Source: Verrucomicrobiia bacterium (GTDB lineage: Bacteria > Verrucomicrobiota > Verrucomicrobiia > Limisphaerales > UBA11358). From it: a stretch of 64,000 bases of DNA. Location of the stretch: positions 1-64,000 of the forward strand of contig JARLJW010000030.1 of NCBI GenBank assembly GCA_031290985.1, in the 5' to 3' direction. Shown here piece by piece: positions 42,051-51,692 of the stretch. A model generated the notes under the pieces. The model ran no database searches. It was not told the DNA's origin and was given only the letters and a program-made list of their open reading frames with translations. Each line of letters begins with the position of its first letter. Position 1 is the first letter of the stretch. The position numbers and the translations under genes were made by a program.

Positions 42051-43632
42051 GCCGCAAAAGATCACAGAGACCACAAAGAATTCAAATTACTATTGTGCTC
42101 TCTGCACTTTTTTGCGGCCAATTACGGACTTTATTCCGGTTTTGGTGGTTTTGATATTTCTCGGCGCATTGCTTTGGGCCAAGGAACAGGATCCATTTTC
42201 GCGCAAGTGGTTCACCCTTAAAACTTCGGATGGCAATTCCATTAAATGCGTTGTCGTGCTACCTAAGCCAGTCTGCCGGCGCCCCGTGGTAGTTTATGCG
42301 CATGGTTGGCGTGGCAACTTGATGAATGATGGGTCTGATCTGCGGCAGATGGCGGAGCTGGGGCTGGCGGTAATCAGTCTGGAATATGATCAGACCAACG
42401 AGGCGGCTTTTCCGGCGGAGATGATGGCGGTCCAAAATTATCTGGCCCGGCAAAGGTGGGCGAATACTAATGCGGTGGCATGGGTTGGTTTCAGTCATGG
42501 GGCCATCAACACTTTGAGTTACGCGCTCCAGTACCCGGCCGGCCAACCCCGTTTGCTGGTCCAATTGAGTGGCGCAGGTTTATCAGAACAGGAAACTGGC
42601 GACAATCTGAATTCGTTGCAATGCCCGGTTTTGCTGATTCATGGTGACCAGGACGAAATTTTTCCCGTAGCTGACACAAAGCGACTGGCTGCGATGCTTC
42701 AAACCAAAGGTGTGCCGGTTGCTTCGGAAATAATTTCCGGCCTGTTACATGGCATGGAGCCCGAACGAAGCGTGGTTTTTCGTAATATCGGTGAATACTG
42801 CCGGATGCAATTGATGGGCAAGGACGCGTGGGTGACTTATCATTCTATCGCGCAGTGGCAGGCGGAAGCGTCGCCGTTTTGGATGTTTTGTCTCCCGACG
42901 GCAGGGTGGGCAGTTGGTTGGTTGATTTGGTGGTGGAAGTTAGGGCGGCGTGGCAGCGCTGCCCTGCCAGCGAGGCCGATCGCGCGCAGTCAAATGATAT
43001 TGCGATGGGTGGCAGGGGTGCTGGTCGTATGGGCTTTGACAGAAACAGCCGTTCATTTGCTTCCGCCGCACTTTGTGGTCAGTGAAAGGACGCTGGCCAT
43101 TGCGCAGAAGGTCTTGGTGCAGCCGAAGGAGAAGGCTGATTTTGAGTTTTTGGCCGCGCAACCCATCTGGCACGGTCAAAAATTAAAGACGCTTTTGGAT
43201 CACGTCGAACTCGCCAACTACAACCGCGAACTCATCAACTGGCTGTTGGAGGACAAAATTTACCGCGACTTCGTCCTATCTCCAGTCATCCACCCAGACC
43301 TCAACCCTAGCCTGAACTGGCGGCGCCCCTTATGGGAGGAGTTTTATCCGCGCATCCGGCATGAATCATCGCCAGAGGATGCGGCAAAGATCGTGGTGCG
43401 GCATCTGCGGGAGCGGGTGACGATCGCCAGGGTGCCGAATCTTCCGCACGATGTGCCGGACATTTGGTTGAAACAGATCACGGATGACGCGGGGTTTCAA
43501 ATCATCACTGTGGCGGCGCTGCGGTCGGTCGGAGTGCCGGCGCATTTGGATACACAAGGGCAGGCGGAGTTTTATGATGGGAACAAGTGGCAACCCGCAC
43601 CGCTACCCTCCGTGGTTAGTTGGCTGCAATGA
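42043..43632 (+). CDS. Alpha/beta hydrolase fused to a transglutaminase-like domain
   Basis: 529 residues. A membrane helix at 28-45 (FIPVLVVLIFLGALLWA) precedes the hydrolase: VVYAHGWRGN near 88, GFSHGAINT (GxSxG form) near 147, and the acid/His around HGDQDEIFP and LLHGMEPE. Two more membrane helices follow (about 280-345). The C-terminal ~170 residues have HESSPEDAAKIVVRHLR, a pattern IRHESSPE and AALRSVGVPAHLDTQGQAEF, as in transglutaminase-like domains, though the catalytic Cys is not seen and is probably Ser or missing. It overlaps the ligase gene by 8 bp and belongs to the glycan group. Confidence 0.7.
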   Translation: MIEPQKITETTKNSNYYCALCTFLRPITDFIPVLVVLIFLGALLWAKEQDPFSRKWFTLKTSDGNSIKCVVVLPKPVCRRPVVVYAHGWRGNLMNDGSDLRQMAELGLAVISLEYDQTNEAAFPAEMMAVQNYLARQRWANTNAVAWVGFSHGAINTLSYALQYPAGQPRLLVQLSGAGLSEQETGDNLNSLQCPVLLIHGDQDEIFPVADTKRLAAMLQTKGVPVASEIISGLLHGMEPERSVVFRNIGEYCRMQLMGKDAWVTYHSIAQWQAEASPFWMFCLPTAGWAVGWLIWWWKLGRRGSAALPARPIARSQMILRWVAGVLVVWALTETAVHLLPPHFVVSERTLAIAQKVLVQPKEKADFEFLAAQPIWHGQKLKTLLDHVELANYNRELINWLLEDKIYRDFVLSPVIHPDLNPSLNWRRPLWEEFYPRIRHESSPEDAAKIVVRHLRERVTIARVPNLPHDVPDIWLKQITDDAGFQIITVAALRSVGVPAHLDTQGQAEFYDGNKWQPAPLPSVVSWLQ

Positions 43633-43821
43633 GTTCGACATCGCACCAAAAAGCTTTGCCAACATTTGCATTTGTTGACTGACCGGCTTGCTCGCATTGG
43701 TTTCCCACGAGAGTACCAAAGCATGTGCAATTCCCATTTTCAACGCCACATGGCCGGACGTAAGATTTCTCTGTTCCCGTTGTGCCTTAATCCAGTCGCC
43801 AATGGTCTTCATGCTCTCCAT
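43603..43821 (-). CDS. Small XRE-like helix-turn-helix protein
   Basis: 72 residues from the ATG at 43821 (or 43812). DWIKAQREQRNLTSGHVALK followed by MGIAHALVLSWETNASKPV is a clear HTH of the XRE type. It overlaps the convergent hydrolase by 30 bp at the 3' ends. Function unknown; likely a local regulator. Confidence 0.65.
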   Translation of the reverse strand: MESMKTIGDWIKAQREQRNLTSGHVALKMGIAHALVLSWETNASKPVSQQMQMLAKLFGAMSNSLQPTNHGG

Positions 43822-43981
43822 CAACGGTTTATGCTGTGTTTCAACCTTTGACTTTTTGGCGTATTTCACCAGAATCGAGCGGTGTGCAATACCCAACAGA
43901 GCTACTCTCCTCCAAGGAGAGGGGGAAACGTTCACCGCTTCTTTGGAAAGACACGTCGCGGGTTGGCGAAAGGTTCTTCCC

Positions 43982-44026
43982 GGGCGGCAGGATGCCGCCC
44001 TCTACGTCAGGCCGGGAGGCCTGACG
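43982..44026 (-). terminator. Twin hairpins after the Rrf2 gene
   Basis: GGGCGGCA, loop GGA, TGCCGCCC at 43982-44000 and CGTCAGGCC, loop GGGA, GGCCTGACG at 44005-44026 are both perfect stems (8 and 9 bp). They sit immediately downstream of the Rrf2 stop on the minus strand. No U-tract is present, so they may be dispersed repeat elements that also act as terminators. Confidence 0.6.
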
Positions 44027-44458
44027 CTACTTGCAGGCGCCGGAGGCCTTTACGCGGGCGATGACGTCGGCCAGGGTGGTTTTGGCGAGGTCACGTTCCA
44101 TGGCGCTTTGGGCGGAGGTGAAGATGACATCCAAGGCCTCCAGGATGCAGTGGCCGACGGGGCAGGCGTTGTTGGGTTTCTTGGACGGGGTGGCAAAGGA
44201 TTCACAAGCTTCGACGGACCGGTAGATTTCCGCCAGATTGATGCGCTTGGGTGAACGGCTGAGGCGGGAACCGGCGCCCGCGCCGCGGCAGGTGTCCACC
44301 AGCCCGGCCTTCTGCAACGCCAGCAGCAGGCGGCGGATGATGACGGGATTGGTGTTGATACTGCCGGCGAGGGCGGCGGACGTGACGCGGTCGCCCTCCT
44401 GATAGGCCAAGACGGCGAGGACGTGGACGGCCATGGCGAAGCGGCAGCTGGTTCTCAT
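44027..44458 (-). CDS. Rrf2-family transcriptional regulator
   Basis: 143 residues from the ATG at 44458. The winged helix is SCRFAMAVHVLAVLAYQEGD, then TSAALAGSINTNPVIIRRLL and LQKAGLVDTCRGAGAGSRLS. The central region has three Cys (CESFATP, CPVGHCILEA), a possible Fe-S or redox site as in IscR/NsrR relatives, although the spacing differs from classical IscR. Its target is not visible; the large surface-protein gene lies upstream on the same strand. Confidence 0.9.
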   Translation of the reverse strand: MRTSCRFAMAVHVLAVLAYQEGDRVTSAALAGSINTNPVIIRRLLLALQKAGLVDTCRGAGAGSRLSRSPKRINLAEIYRSVEACESFATPSKKPNNACPVGHCILEALDVIFTSAQSAMERDLAKTTLADVIARVKASGACK

Positions 44459-44551
44459 AGGTTCACTTAACTTGCAGCTTTTAAGTAACCTTGATTATTA
44501 CACTCGTCAAATCAATATGGCTCAGCGAAGGCCCGGTAACCGCAGACAGCT

Positions 44552-47500
44552 TCACTGGACACCGACCCGATAATAATACGGTCCGCCGTTCGTGGCGGTT
44601 GGGTCGGTATAGCTGGTCGTGCCGGCCTGGCCCACGAGGTTGCTATGAATGGCTGAGAAGGCCGGTTGCGCGGCAAAGTTGGTGGCGCGCAGGAGATAAT
44701 AGGTGCGGGTATTCACGCTTTGCCAACTCACAGTCACCCCGGCCATGATGTTGGTGGTTGGCGGTGTGAACATGGCCAGAATGGAGGCGGGGTTGGTGGG
44801 ATTCAGGCCGGCGATCCATTTCTGCCGGTTGTTCATGCCGGTGCCGTCGGTGTCCGTGAAATCAGCGGTGCCGTCCGTGGGCAGGCCGTATTGCTGCGCC
44901 CAGGCGTAAGACAGGACGGAGCCGGGCGTTTGATATTCGTAAGCGCCCACGTCCACCGTGCCGCCGACGATGCGCGGGTTGCCGTCGAAGTCGGTCGGGT
45001 TCGTGACGTAAGAATTATTGCCGGCGTTGATGCAGGGAGAGTTGGGTTGCAGATGAAAATCGCCGCTGGCTTCGTTCACAAACAACGGCGGGTTGGTGAA
45101 ATTGCCCGAGCCGGAAACGGTCGGGATATTACAGGAGTAGACGACATTCTTGGAGCTGATGATGTTTCCGCCGGCGTTGTCATACACGATGCAGTTCGTG
45201 ACCGCGCTGCCGTTCACGGCAAAGAGCGAAGCTCCGACCGGCGTCAAGTTGCCGACGACCGTGCAGCTTCTCAAGGTACCGCCCATGGCGGCGGGGCCGT
45301 TGAGCGAGGCGTAATTGCCGGTCAACAGGCAGTTATCCACGGTGGCCAGATAGGCGCCGCCGCCGGAGTTCGATGCCCGGTTGCCAGTGATGGCGCATTT
45401 GTCCAGCGTGGAATAGGCGGCGGCCCCGCCGAATTCCCCAAGGTTATTCGTGAAAGTGCAGTTGCTCACCAAGTTGGAATACGCGCCGCCGCCAAAACCA
45501 GAGGCCCGGTTGCTGGACATGAGGCAATTATTCAACACGCCCGCACAAGCGCCGCCACCATTGTTGGCGACATTATTGCTGAGCACACAAACGGCCAGCG
45601 TGCTGAAATAGGCACCGCCGCCATTGCCTGCGAAGTTACCCGCCATCAGGCAATTGCTCAGCGAGCAAAACCCGGCGCCGCCGCCGCCGCCCGAGCCCGC
45701 GATTTGCTGGCCGGAAACCGAATTCTTGATGAGGGTGCAATTGATGAGGGTGTTAGAAAATGCGCCGCCCCCCTGGGCGGCCGTGTTGTTGGTGAGGAAG
45801 CAATTGAGCAACGTGCCTTGAAAGGCGCCGCCGCCATTCTGATAGGCGAAACAATTGGCAATGACGCAATTGGAGACGATGGCGCCGGCGCCTTCACACC
45901 ACACGCCGCCCCCGCTCAGCTCCCGCAAGGCGTCGCCGGTCCGGAACGGCGTGCTGCCGTTGGTCACCGTGAGGCCGACCAAGGCTGCGCCGTTGGTCAG
46001 ATACACGCAACGAATGGCGGTGAGGGTGGACTGGCTGTGGAAACCTTGAATCAAAGTTGAGCCGGGCCCGTTCACACTTTGCACGGTGACAGCTTTGTCC
46101 ACCGTCAGGCGATTCGTCGCGGCACCATACACTACACGGCCGCCGACCTGATATACGCCGTTCGACACCAGAATTTGGTCGCCGGCCACGGCCGCGTCAA
46201 CGGCATCCTGGATGTTGGTCGCGGCGGTGCTCCAGTCCAGATAGGGCGATACCGGATTGGTACTGGTCAGCGCGACATAACGCACCGAGGGGGAAAGACT
46301 GGCTTGGGGCGTCAAGGCGGCGGTCCGGCTGAGGGCGGAACTCAACAGGTTGGTCACCACCACGACGTAGCCGCCGGCATCACCGGGTTGAACATTGGCG
46401 ATGGTCAGCGTCGCTGTGGCCCTGCCGCTGATGCGGCCAGCATCGGCCAGCGGGGTGCCGTTAAAATACCATTGGAAGAACGGGGCCGTGCCGGTTACCA
46501 GCACGCCAAAGCTGGCGGTGCCGCCGAGCAACGCAGCCTGGCTCGCCGGCTGGCCGGTGAGCTGCACCGGATTCTGCACGGACAGGCTGGCCACCACGCT
46601 GGTGATGGAGCCGTAATCATTGGTGACCATCACCTGATATGTGCCGCTGTTGGTTGTTTGCACGTTGGTGAGGCTCAACGTCGACGCGGTGGCGCCCACC
46701 AGGTTCGAGCCGTTGAACTGCCATTGAAACGCCAGCGGGTCACTGCCGCGGGCGCCGGGATTGAAGGTGACCGTCTGCCCGATGGGAACTCCCAGTGATG
46801 GCAGCGGAGCGATGAACCAAGGAATTGATGAGGTGACCGTCAGCAAGGCAATTGAACTCGTAACGGATCCACCGGAGTTGTTCACGACCACATCGTAATT
46901 CCCGGCGTTGGTGGACTGGGCATTGGTGAGCGTCAGGGAAGCGGCTTGAGCCCATGAAAGATTGGTGCCATTGCAGCGCCATTGGTAGGACAACGAGCCG
47001 TTGGCACTGGTGGCGGAAACCGAGAAAACCACATTGGTCCCGGCGACCACCGACTGGCTTTGCGGCTGCGTGGTCAGGTTGGGCGGCAACAGGACGGTCA
47101 AATTACCGTAGAACCCTGAGGTAATGAGCTTCCCATATTGGTTGGTGATGGCCGTCACCGTATAGGAACCCGCATCACCCGCCAACACGGGCGAGATGAC
47201 CAGCGGATTGTTGGTGGGATTGATATGACCATCGTCGGGAATATCAACCCCGTTTCTTTGCCAGTGAAACGAGATTGGCGCGGTGCCACCCACGAAGGCG
47301 GTAAAGGTGGCTGAGTCGCCGACGCAGGCAGTTTCGTTGATGGGGTCAATGGAGAGGGAATACGGCGGATAGCCAACCCAGAGCATGGCCGGCGGGCTGG
47401 TCGCCTGGCCATATTGGTTGGTAATCACCACCTGGTAGCGGTCCGAATCACTGGTATCAACATTGGCGATCGTAAACGTCAGACCGGTCCAGGCGGTGTC

Positions 47501-48019
47501 ATTGGCTCCGGTATAACGCCCGCCGTCAGCGAGGTTGGTTCCATTCCTCCGCCACTGAAAATGGAACGGGGATGTTCCCGAAGCCACCGCTTGGAAATAG
47601 GCGGTATTTCCCACCGCAACCCATTGGTCAGCAGGTGAGAAGACGATGGTGGGGGGCAACAGCAGGGTCAAGGTGACGACGGCGCTGGTGTCCGCACCGT
47701 AATTGTTGGTCACGATCAGTTGGTACGAACCAGCGTCGGTGGTCTGGACATTGGCAAGGTTCAGATTCGTCGTGGTCGAGCCGCTCACGCGCCCGCCATC
47801 CACCAGTGGCGAGGCGTTGAAATACCATTGATAGCCCAACGGCGCGGTGCCGGTGGCCTGCACCGTAAAGCTGGCGTTGCTGTTGAGCAGAATGGTTTGG
47901 TCGACGGGTTGGGTGGTGATGCTGGGCGCACTGCCGGCGAACACGGCGGTCGGAAGCAGGTGCACCGTCGCGCAGAAGATAAATCCGGCCACCCAACGGT
48001 GAATGACATTCGATTTCAT
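44552..48019 (-). CDS. Large secreted Ig-like and beta-helix protein
   Basis: 1155 residues. Signal peptide 1-28 ([20 protein letters not shown]). About six Ig-like domains at 30-590 carry repeats such as [21 protein letters not shown] and GTAPLGYQW. From about 620 to 960 there is a right-handed beta-helix with repeats of GGGAY and C(x)L(x)xNxA ([45 protein letters not shown]). Then [12 protein letters not shown] and DVGAYEYQ (choice-of-anchor Q type), and a C-terminal Ig-like/export part ending YYYRVGVQ. A surface or secreted adhesin is likely. The GG[GA]xY/NxA repeats recall chlamydial Pmp proteins, and the phyla are related, but this is an analogy. Confidence 0.85.
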   Translation of the reverse strand: MKSNVIHRWVAGFIFCATVHLLPTAVFAGSAPSITTQPVDQTILLNSNASFTVQATGTAPLGYQWYFNASPLVDGGRVSGSTTTNLNLANVQTTDAGSYQLIVTNNYGADTSAVVTLTLLLPPTIVFSPADQWVAVGNTAYFQAVASGTSPFHFQWRRNGTNLADGGRYTGANDTAWTGLTFTIANVDTSDSDRYQVVITNQYGQATSPPAMLWVGYPPYSLSIDPINETACVGDSATFTAFVGGTAPISFHWQRNGVDIPDDGHINPTNNPLVISPVLAGDAGSYTVTAITNQYGKLITSGFYGNLTVLLPPNLTTQPQSQSVVAGTNVVFSVSATSANGSLSYQWRCNGTNLSWAQAASLTLTNAQSTNAGNYDVVVNNSGGSVTSSIALLTVTSSIPWFIAPLPSLGVPIGQTVTFNPGARGSDPLAFQWQFNGSNLVGATASTLSLTNVQTTNSGTYQVMVTNDYGSITSVVASLSVQNPVQLTGQPASQAALLGGTASFGVLVTGTAPFFQWYFNGTPLADAGRISGRATATLTIANVQPGDAGGYVVVVTNLLSSALSRTAALTPQASLSPSVRYVALTSTNPVSPYLDWSTAATNIQDAVDAAVAGDQILVSNGVYQVGGRVVYGAATNRLTVDKAVTVQSVNGPGSTLIQGFHSQSTLTAIRCVYLTNGAALVGLTVTNGSTPFRTGDALRELSGGGVWCEGAGAIVSNCVIANCFAYQNGGGAFQGTLLNCFLTNNTAAQGGGAFSNTLINCTLIKNSVSGQQIAGSGGGGGAGFCSLSNCLMAGNFAGNGGGAYFSTLAVCVLSNNVANNGGGACAGVLNNCLMSSNRASGFGGGAYSNLVSNCTFTNNLGEFGGAAAYSTLDKCAITGNRASNSGGGAYLATVDNCLLTGNYASLNGPAAMGGTLRSCTVVGNLTPVGASLFAVNGSAVTNCIVYDNAGGNIISSKNVVYSCNIPTVSGSGNFTNPPLFVNEASGDFHLQPNSPCINAGNNSYVTNPTDFDGNPRIVGGTVDVGAYEYQTPGSVLSYAWAQQYGLPTDGTADFTDTDGTGMNNRQKWIAGLNPTNPASILAMFTPPTTNIMAGVTVSWQSVNTRTYYLLRATNFAAQPAFSAIHSNLVGQAGTTSYTDPTATNGGPYYYRVGVQ

Positions 48020-48101
48020 GCCCTAATGAGAGTATTAACAGACACTATAGGGGGCTGCCGGCTGAACTTCAAGTCCGGTCCAATGGCAAAGCATTCGTCT
48101 G

Positions 48102-48170
48102 GTTCAGATTTACATTTCCCCGGTTCAAGTTTGATGGCGGCTGGTTCAGGTTTGGATTCCCCGACTACAC
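48102..48170. repeat. 69-bp direct repeat, copy 1
   Basis: GTTCAGATTTACATTTCCCC and GGTTCAAGTTTGA, then CTGGTTCAGGTTTG and ATTCCCC, recur at 49049-49117 with few changes. The two copies lie 947 bp apart and bracket the decayed region that holds the WD40-like fragment. Confidence 0.75.
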
Positions 48171-48391
48171 CAGCCTGTAGTCGTGGAATTCAAACCTGAA
48201 CGGATGTGCCATGAATTTCATGGATTTCGCATGGTCAAAAATAACCACGTTGAAATTTAAAATTGAACGGAAATCATGCAGGTAATGAAACCTTAGAAAT
48301 CTGGATCTGGTTCAGATTTGAAAGCTGAGGAATCAAAGGCACATTGGGCATCCGGACTCCACGCCACGCTTTTAACAACGTTTGGGTGGCC

Positions 48392-48458
48392 TTCCAACGC
48401 ATTCTGCTAATTCGCCCCGCTCCAGGTCCCACAGCCGCACCGTCACGTCCAGCAGCCC
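48392..48458 (-). pseudogene. WD40-repeat remnant
   Basis: The minus strand reads LDVTVRLWDLERGELAEC, matching the end of a WD40 repeat (DGTVRLWDLExGE). Frames on both sides are closed or unrelated. Probably the leftover of a large WD40-repeat protein gene. Confidence 0.45.
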
Positions 48459-49013
48459 TACAGGCCCACGACAGTGGTCACACGGCAGACCGGAGCAGTC
48501 TACGGCAACGGCGGTTCCTTAAATCAGCAGACATTTTCACCGTGGCCTGCCGGGGCATCTCCCAAATCACCGCCTTTGCGCCCAAGGCCGCCATTATACC
48601 AGCTTTCGACCAGCTCCGATCTTTGAGCAGAAATGGGCTATTGCCCATCATCAGTAAAAAATCTGGCACCTCATTGTCGGCCCTGACCGAACAGTTATAT
48701 TCTTGGTATTCGTCCGGTGTTTTAAAATTTTCCACCAGCCCCATCAAAATGGTTTTTGTAAAACGCCGCAAACCCTTGACGGAAACCGCGCTTGAAAAGA
48801 TTACCGCCACAATGGATGCAAAAAATACCTTCCGCCTCGAAAATGCCACCAAATTGATAGACCTCATTTCTTCGGATCTGCCAATCGACCAAGGTGTTCG
48901 TGATTATCTTGGTATTTGAAAGTGGCTTGTGCCTGCACACTTCTGAACGGAGACGTTTAAGCGGTACTTGGGGCCCGAGAGAGCCTCTGGACTGAGAAAA
49001 GACTGATCTCTGA

Positions 49014-50543
49014 TCAGACAACGGCCGAGATTATATCATTTAAAACTCGTTCAGATTTAGATTTCCCCGGTTCAAGTTTGACTCTGACTGGTTCAGGTTT
49101 GAATTCCCCTCCTACACAGCCACGGACTAGTTCCGGAAACTGGCAGTCTGCACAGACCGCATTTGAGTGCTCGCAGAAATCCCGGACGATCTGCATCAAG
49201 CCCTGCTGCTGCGCCGCGCCTTTCAAGCTGCGCGCGTTGGCCGCGCCCAGCAAGCGTTGTCGCGCGAGCTTTAAAACCGAGTTGTCCTCCGCCGACGGCC
49301 AGGCCAGAAATCGTCGCTCCACTTCCCGCCGAATCCTGTCGCTGCCGCCCTCGTTCGCGCGTGTCCACAGCCATGGCAAAACGACGTTCACCGCGAGATC
49401 GGTGATGCGCGCTTCGCCCAGCAACGGCTGCGGTTTGGTCATGGAGGCGGACTGAAACGTCCAGTGCCACGACCAAAATTCATCCTGCTTCACCTGGAAA
49501 ATTTGCTGCAATGAATCCAGCAGTGCCTGGTCTGGAATTTCCGCGGCGATCCAGCCTTCGATTTTTCCGGCGAGATTCCCGGCCGCGAGCCAGTGCGCGG
49601 CCAGCGCCAGCCGCCGCTGCGGATGGTTCGCCGGGCGCAGGCCGTGAAATTTCCAAACCGTGCGCGGCAGGGTGCAGTCGGCCAACGCATCGCGGTCGCG
49701 CCACCAGCAATCCCACGCGCGCCGCAGGAAGGTGTCGGTGTTCTTTTGCGAACGCGTCAGCTCCACCGGCAGCAGGCCGCTGACCCCCAGCATGCGCGCC
49801 TGCAAGGCGAACGCGGAATCCGCGCCGGGCGCCCAGCGCGATTTGGTTTCCGCCACGCCGAGCATGGGCCAGACGTTGTGCTTGTAGCCGAGGGCCCGGA
49901 ACAGGTTTTCCCAGAGCGCCTGCTCCCAGCCGCAATGTTTGGCCCGGGCCAGGATCGCCGCCGCCTTGTTTTGAAAACGGACCTTCGCCGCGGACCGCAA
50001 AAGCCCGGCCAGTTGTTCCGGTGCCAGTTCACGCAACGGCGCACAGCACTTGCCGCGCAAGGCCTCCGGCAGGCCGGATTCATTTTCCAATGCGCGCGCG
50101 AGCTCCCCGATGGGCGCGTCCAGGACATTTTCCAGCGCCAGGACCGTCTCCGGCCCCTGGGCCTTCGATCTGGCGCCCGGACTTCCGTTCCAGATGACAT
50201 GCAGGATGACGTTCTTGAAAGCCGGGTTCTGGTCGTGGCCATGCGCCCGCCAGCCGCCCGGTTGCAGATCAATCTCCACATCGCCCGCCACCGGCGCCGC
50301 CTCGCCAAACTGCAAAACCGCCCCGCGAAAATCCGGCCCGCCTTCAACACTGGCAAAGCCCGGGTGCAGCACCCGCACCGGTTTTCCATCCAAGGTCTTC
50401 AGGCCGCCGCGGTGGACCCGCTGGTGCTGCCAGACGGCTTGCAGCAATTTTTCCGGCGGCATCGGGCCAGCTTCATGCAGCGCCAGCACGGCCCGGCTGC
50501 GCTCCCGCCAGGCGGCGTAGAAGTTGTCGGCGCGGAAATCCAT
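49014..50543 (-). CDS. DUF2851 family protein with repeat-derived C-terminus
   Basis: 509 residues from the ATG at 50543. The start MDFRADNFYAAWRERSRA and the early HPGFASVEGGPDFRGAVL, DVEIDLQPGGWRAHGH and LHVIWNG are the conserved pattern of the DUF2851 family of unknown function; CADCQFPELVR near 465 is close to the usual end. The last ~35 residues (EFKPEPVRVKLEPGKSKSER...) are encoded by the second copy of the 69-bp repeat, so the original stop has been lost. The family is widespread in Bacteroidota and Verrucomicrobiota; its role is not known. Confidence 0.88.
   Translation of the reverse strand: MDFRADNFYAAWRERSRAVLALHEAGPMPPEKLLQAVWQHQRVHRGGLKTLDGKPVRVLHPGFASVEGGPDFRGAVLQFGEAAPVAGDVEIDLQPGGWRAHGHDQNPAFKNVILHVIWNGSPGARSKAQGPETVLALENVLDAPIGELARALENESGLPEALRGKCCAPLRELAPEQLAGLLRSAAKVRFQNKAAAILARAKHCGWEQALWENLFRALGYKHNVWPMLGVAETKSRWAPGADSAFALQARMLGVSGLLPVELTRSQKNTDTFLRRAWDCWWRDRDALADCTLPRTVWKFHGLRPANHPQRRLALAAHWLAAGNLAGKIEGWIAAEIPDQALLDSLQQIFQVKQDEFWSWHWTFQSASMTKPQPLLGEARITDLAVNVVLPWLWTRANEGGSDRIRREVERRFLAWPSAEDNSVLKLARQRLLGAANARSLKGAAQQQGLMQIVRDFCEHSNAVCADCQFPELVRGCVGGEFKPEPVRVKLEPGKSKSERVLNDIISAVV
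49049..49117. repeat. 69-bp direct repeat, copy 2
   Basis: Second copy of the repeat at 48102-48170. It lies inside the 3' end of the DUF2851 reading frame and extends the protein. Confidence 0.75.
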
Positions 50544-50744
50544 GCGCGGATTTATTCCCGGACGCCCCCCAAAGTCAAGCCCCGACGGATGGCGCCAGAC
50601 GGCGATCGCCCGGGAAAAACTAATTTTGAACGCAACGGATTGGAATTTTGCCTGTTAAATGAACAAGTACGTTGAACTTTTTGTTCGCCGCAGCGGGATT
50701 TTTCCGGCTACAATACCGGAGATTTTAAAGGGCTGCCCAGTTTG

Positions 50745-51692
50745 ATGATTGAAGTCTCCAATTTGACCAAGCGCTACGCCGGGCGCACGGCCGTGAACGA
50801 TATTTCGTTCACGGTCGCGCGCGGCGAAATCGTCGGCCTGCTCGGCCCCAATGGCGCGGGCAAGAGCACGACCATGCGCGTGCTGTCCGGCTTCATGCCC
50901 GCGACCAGCGGCACCGTGCGCGTCGGTGGCTTGGATGTTTTTCATGATTCCGACGAGGTCCGGCGGCGCATCGGCTATATGCCGGAGAACAATCCGCTCT
51001 ATCCCGACATGCGCGTCCGCGAATACCTGAAATATCGCGCCCGGCTCAAGGGCCTCGGCTGGAAAAAATCCCGCGACCGCGTGCAGACCGTCATGGAGCA
51101 GTGTGGTCTCACCGATGTGGGCCGCCGCGTCATCGGCCAGCTTTCCAAGGGCTACAAGCAGCGCGTCGGCCTCGCCGACGCGCTCGTCCACGATCCGGAG
51201 CTCATCATCCTGGATGAGCCCACCATCGGCCTTGATCCGCACCAGATCCGCACCGTCCGCGCCCTGATTAAAAGCCTCGCCGGCAAGCACACCGTTTTAA
51301 TCTCCACTCACATCCTGCCGGAAGTGGAGATGATGTGCGGACGGGTGCTCATCATGCTCGACGGCCGCGTGGTTGCCTCGGACACCCCGGAGAACCTGCA
51401 GCGCCGCATGGCCGGCGGCAGCCAGGTCATCGCCGAGATCGCCGCCCCGGAGGCGGATTTGCGCGCCGCTTGGGAAAACCTGGCGGAGGTGCTGCAGTAC
51501 GACTTGACGCCGTGCGAAGGTGAATTTTTCCGCTGCGCCCTCACGCCGCGGGACGGCAAAGACCTGCGCCCGCTCGTGTTCGCCCTCGCGCGGCAGAACG
51601 GCTGGGCCTTGCGCGAACTCACCCGCAGCCGCCATTCCCTCGAGGACATTTACGTCCAGGTCACCAAACCCGCCACGGAGGAGGCCGAATGA
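50745..51692 (+). CDS. ABC transporter ATPase, GldA-like
   Basis: 315 residues from the ATG at 50745. Walker A GPNGAGKST at 34-42, signature LSKGYKQR (in place of LSGGQ) near 138, Walker B LIILDEPTIGLDP near 158, and switch-His STHILPE. The C-terminal ~80 residues are the extension seen in GldA-type ATPases. It begins an operon with permease, GldG-like, DUF4340 and AsmA-like genes, each overlapping or within a few bases. The set is the Gld-type ABC exporter, which in gliding Bacteroidota is linked to motility, but in Verrucomicrobia is better described as an envelope transporter. Confidence 0.92.
   Translation: MIEVSNLTKRYAGRTAVNDISFTVARGEIVGLLGPNGAGKSTTMRVLSGFMPATSGTVRVGGLDVFHDSDEVRRRIGYMPENNPLYPDMRVREYLKYRARLKGLGWKKSRDRVQTVMEQCGLTDVGRRVIGQLSKGYKQRVGLADALVHDPELIILDEPTIGLDPHQIRTVRALIKSLAGKHTVLISTHILPEVEMMCGRVLIMLDGRVVASDTPENLQRRMAGGSQVIAEIAAPEADLRAAWENLAEVLQYDLTPCEGEFFRCALTPRDGKDLRPLVFALARQNGWALRELTRSRHSLEDIYVQVTKPATEEAE

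Larger units (their letters stand above)
48020..49013. other. Decayed spacer between two minus-strand genes
   Basis: No intact gene was accepted. The plus-strand frame 48344-48919 (191 codons) has a protein-like C-terminal third but no recognised domain and a repeat-like start. A WD40-like fragment is visible on the minus strand at about 48392-48458. Repeated GGTTCAGRTTT motifs occur at 48102-48162 and 48306. Confidence 0.5.

Noticed and set aside
44666..46060. A 464-residue plus-strand protein
   Set aside because: It is the antisense of the beta-helix gene; the Gly/Ala/Val-rich composition arises from the opposite strand of GGxxxN repeats.
48344..48919. A 191-residue gene on the plus strand
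   Set aside because: Its start lies over a minus-strand WD40 remnant, it has no recognisable domain, and the region is bounded by direct repeats; a small gene in the 3' third cannot be excluded.
50655..51290. A 211-residue minus-strand protein
   Set aside because: It is antisense to the GldA-like ATPase, whose Walker and signature motifs are unambiguous.
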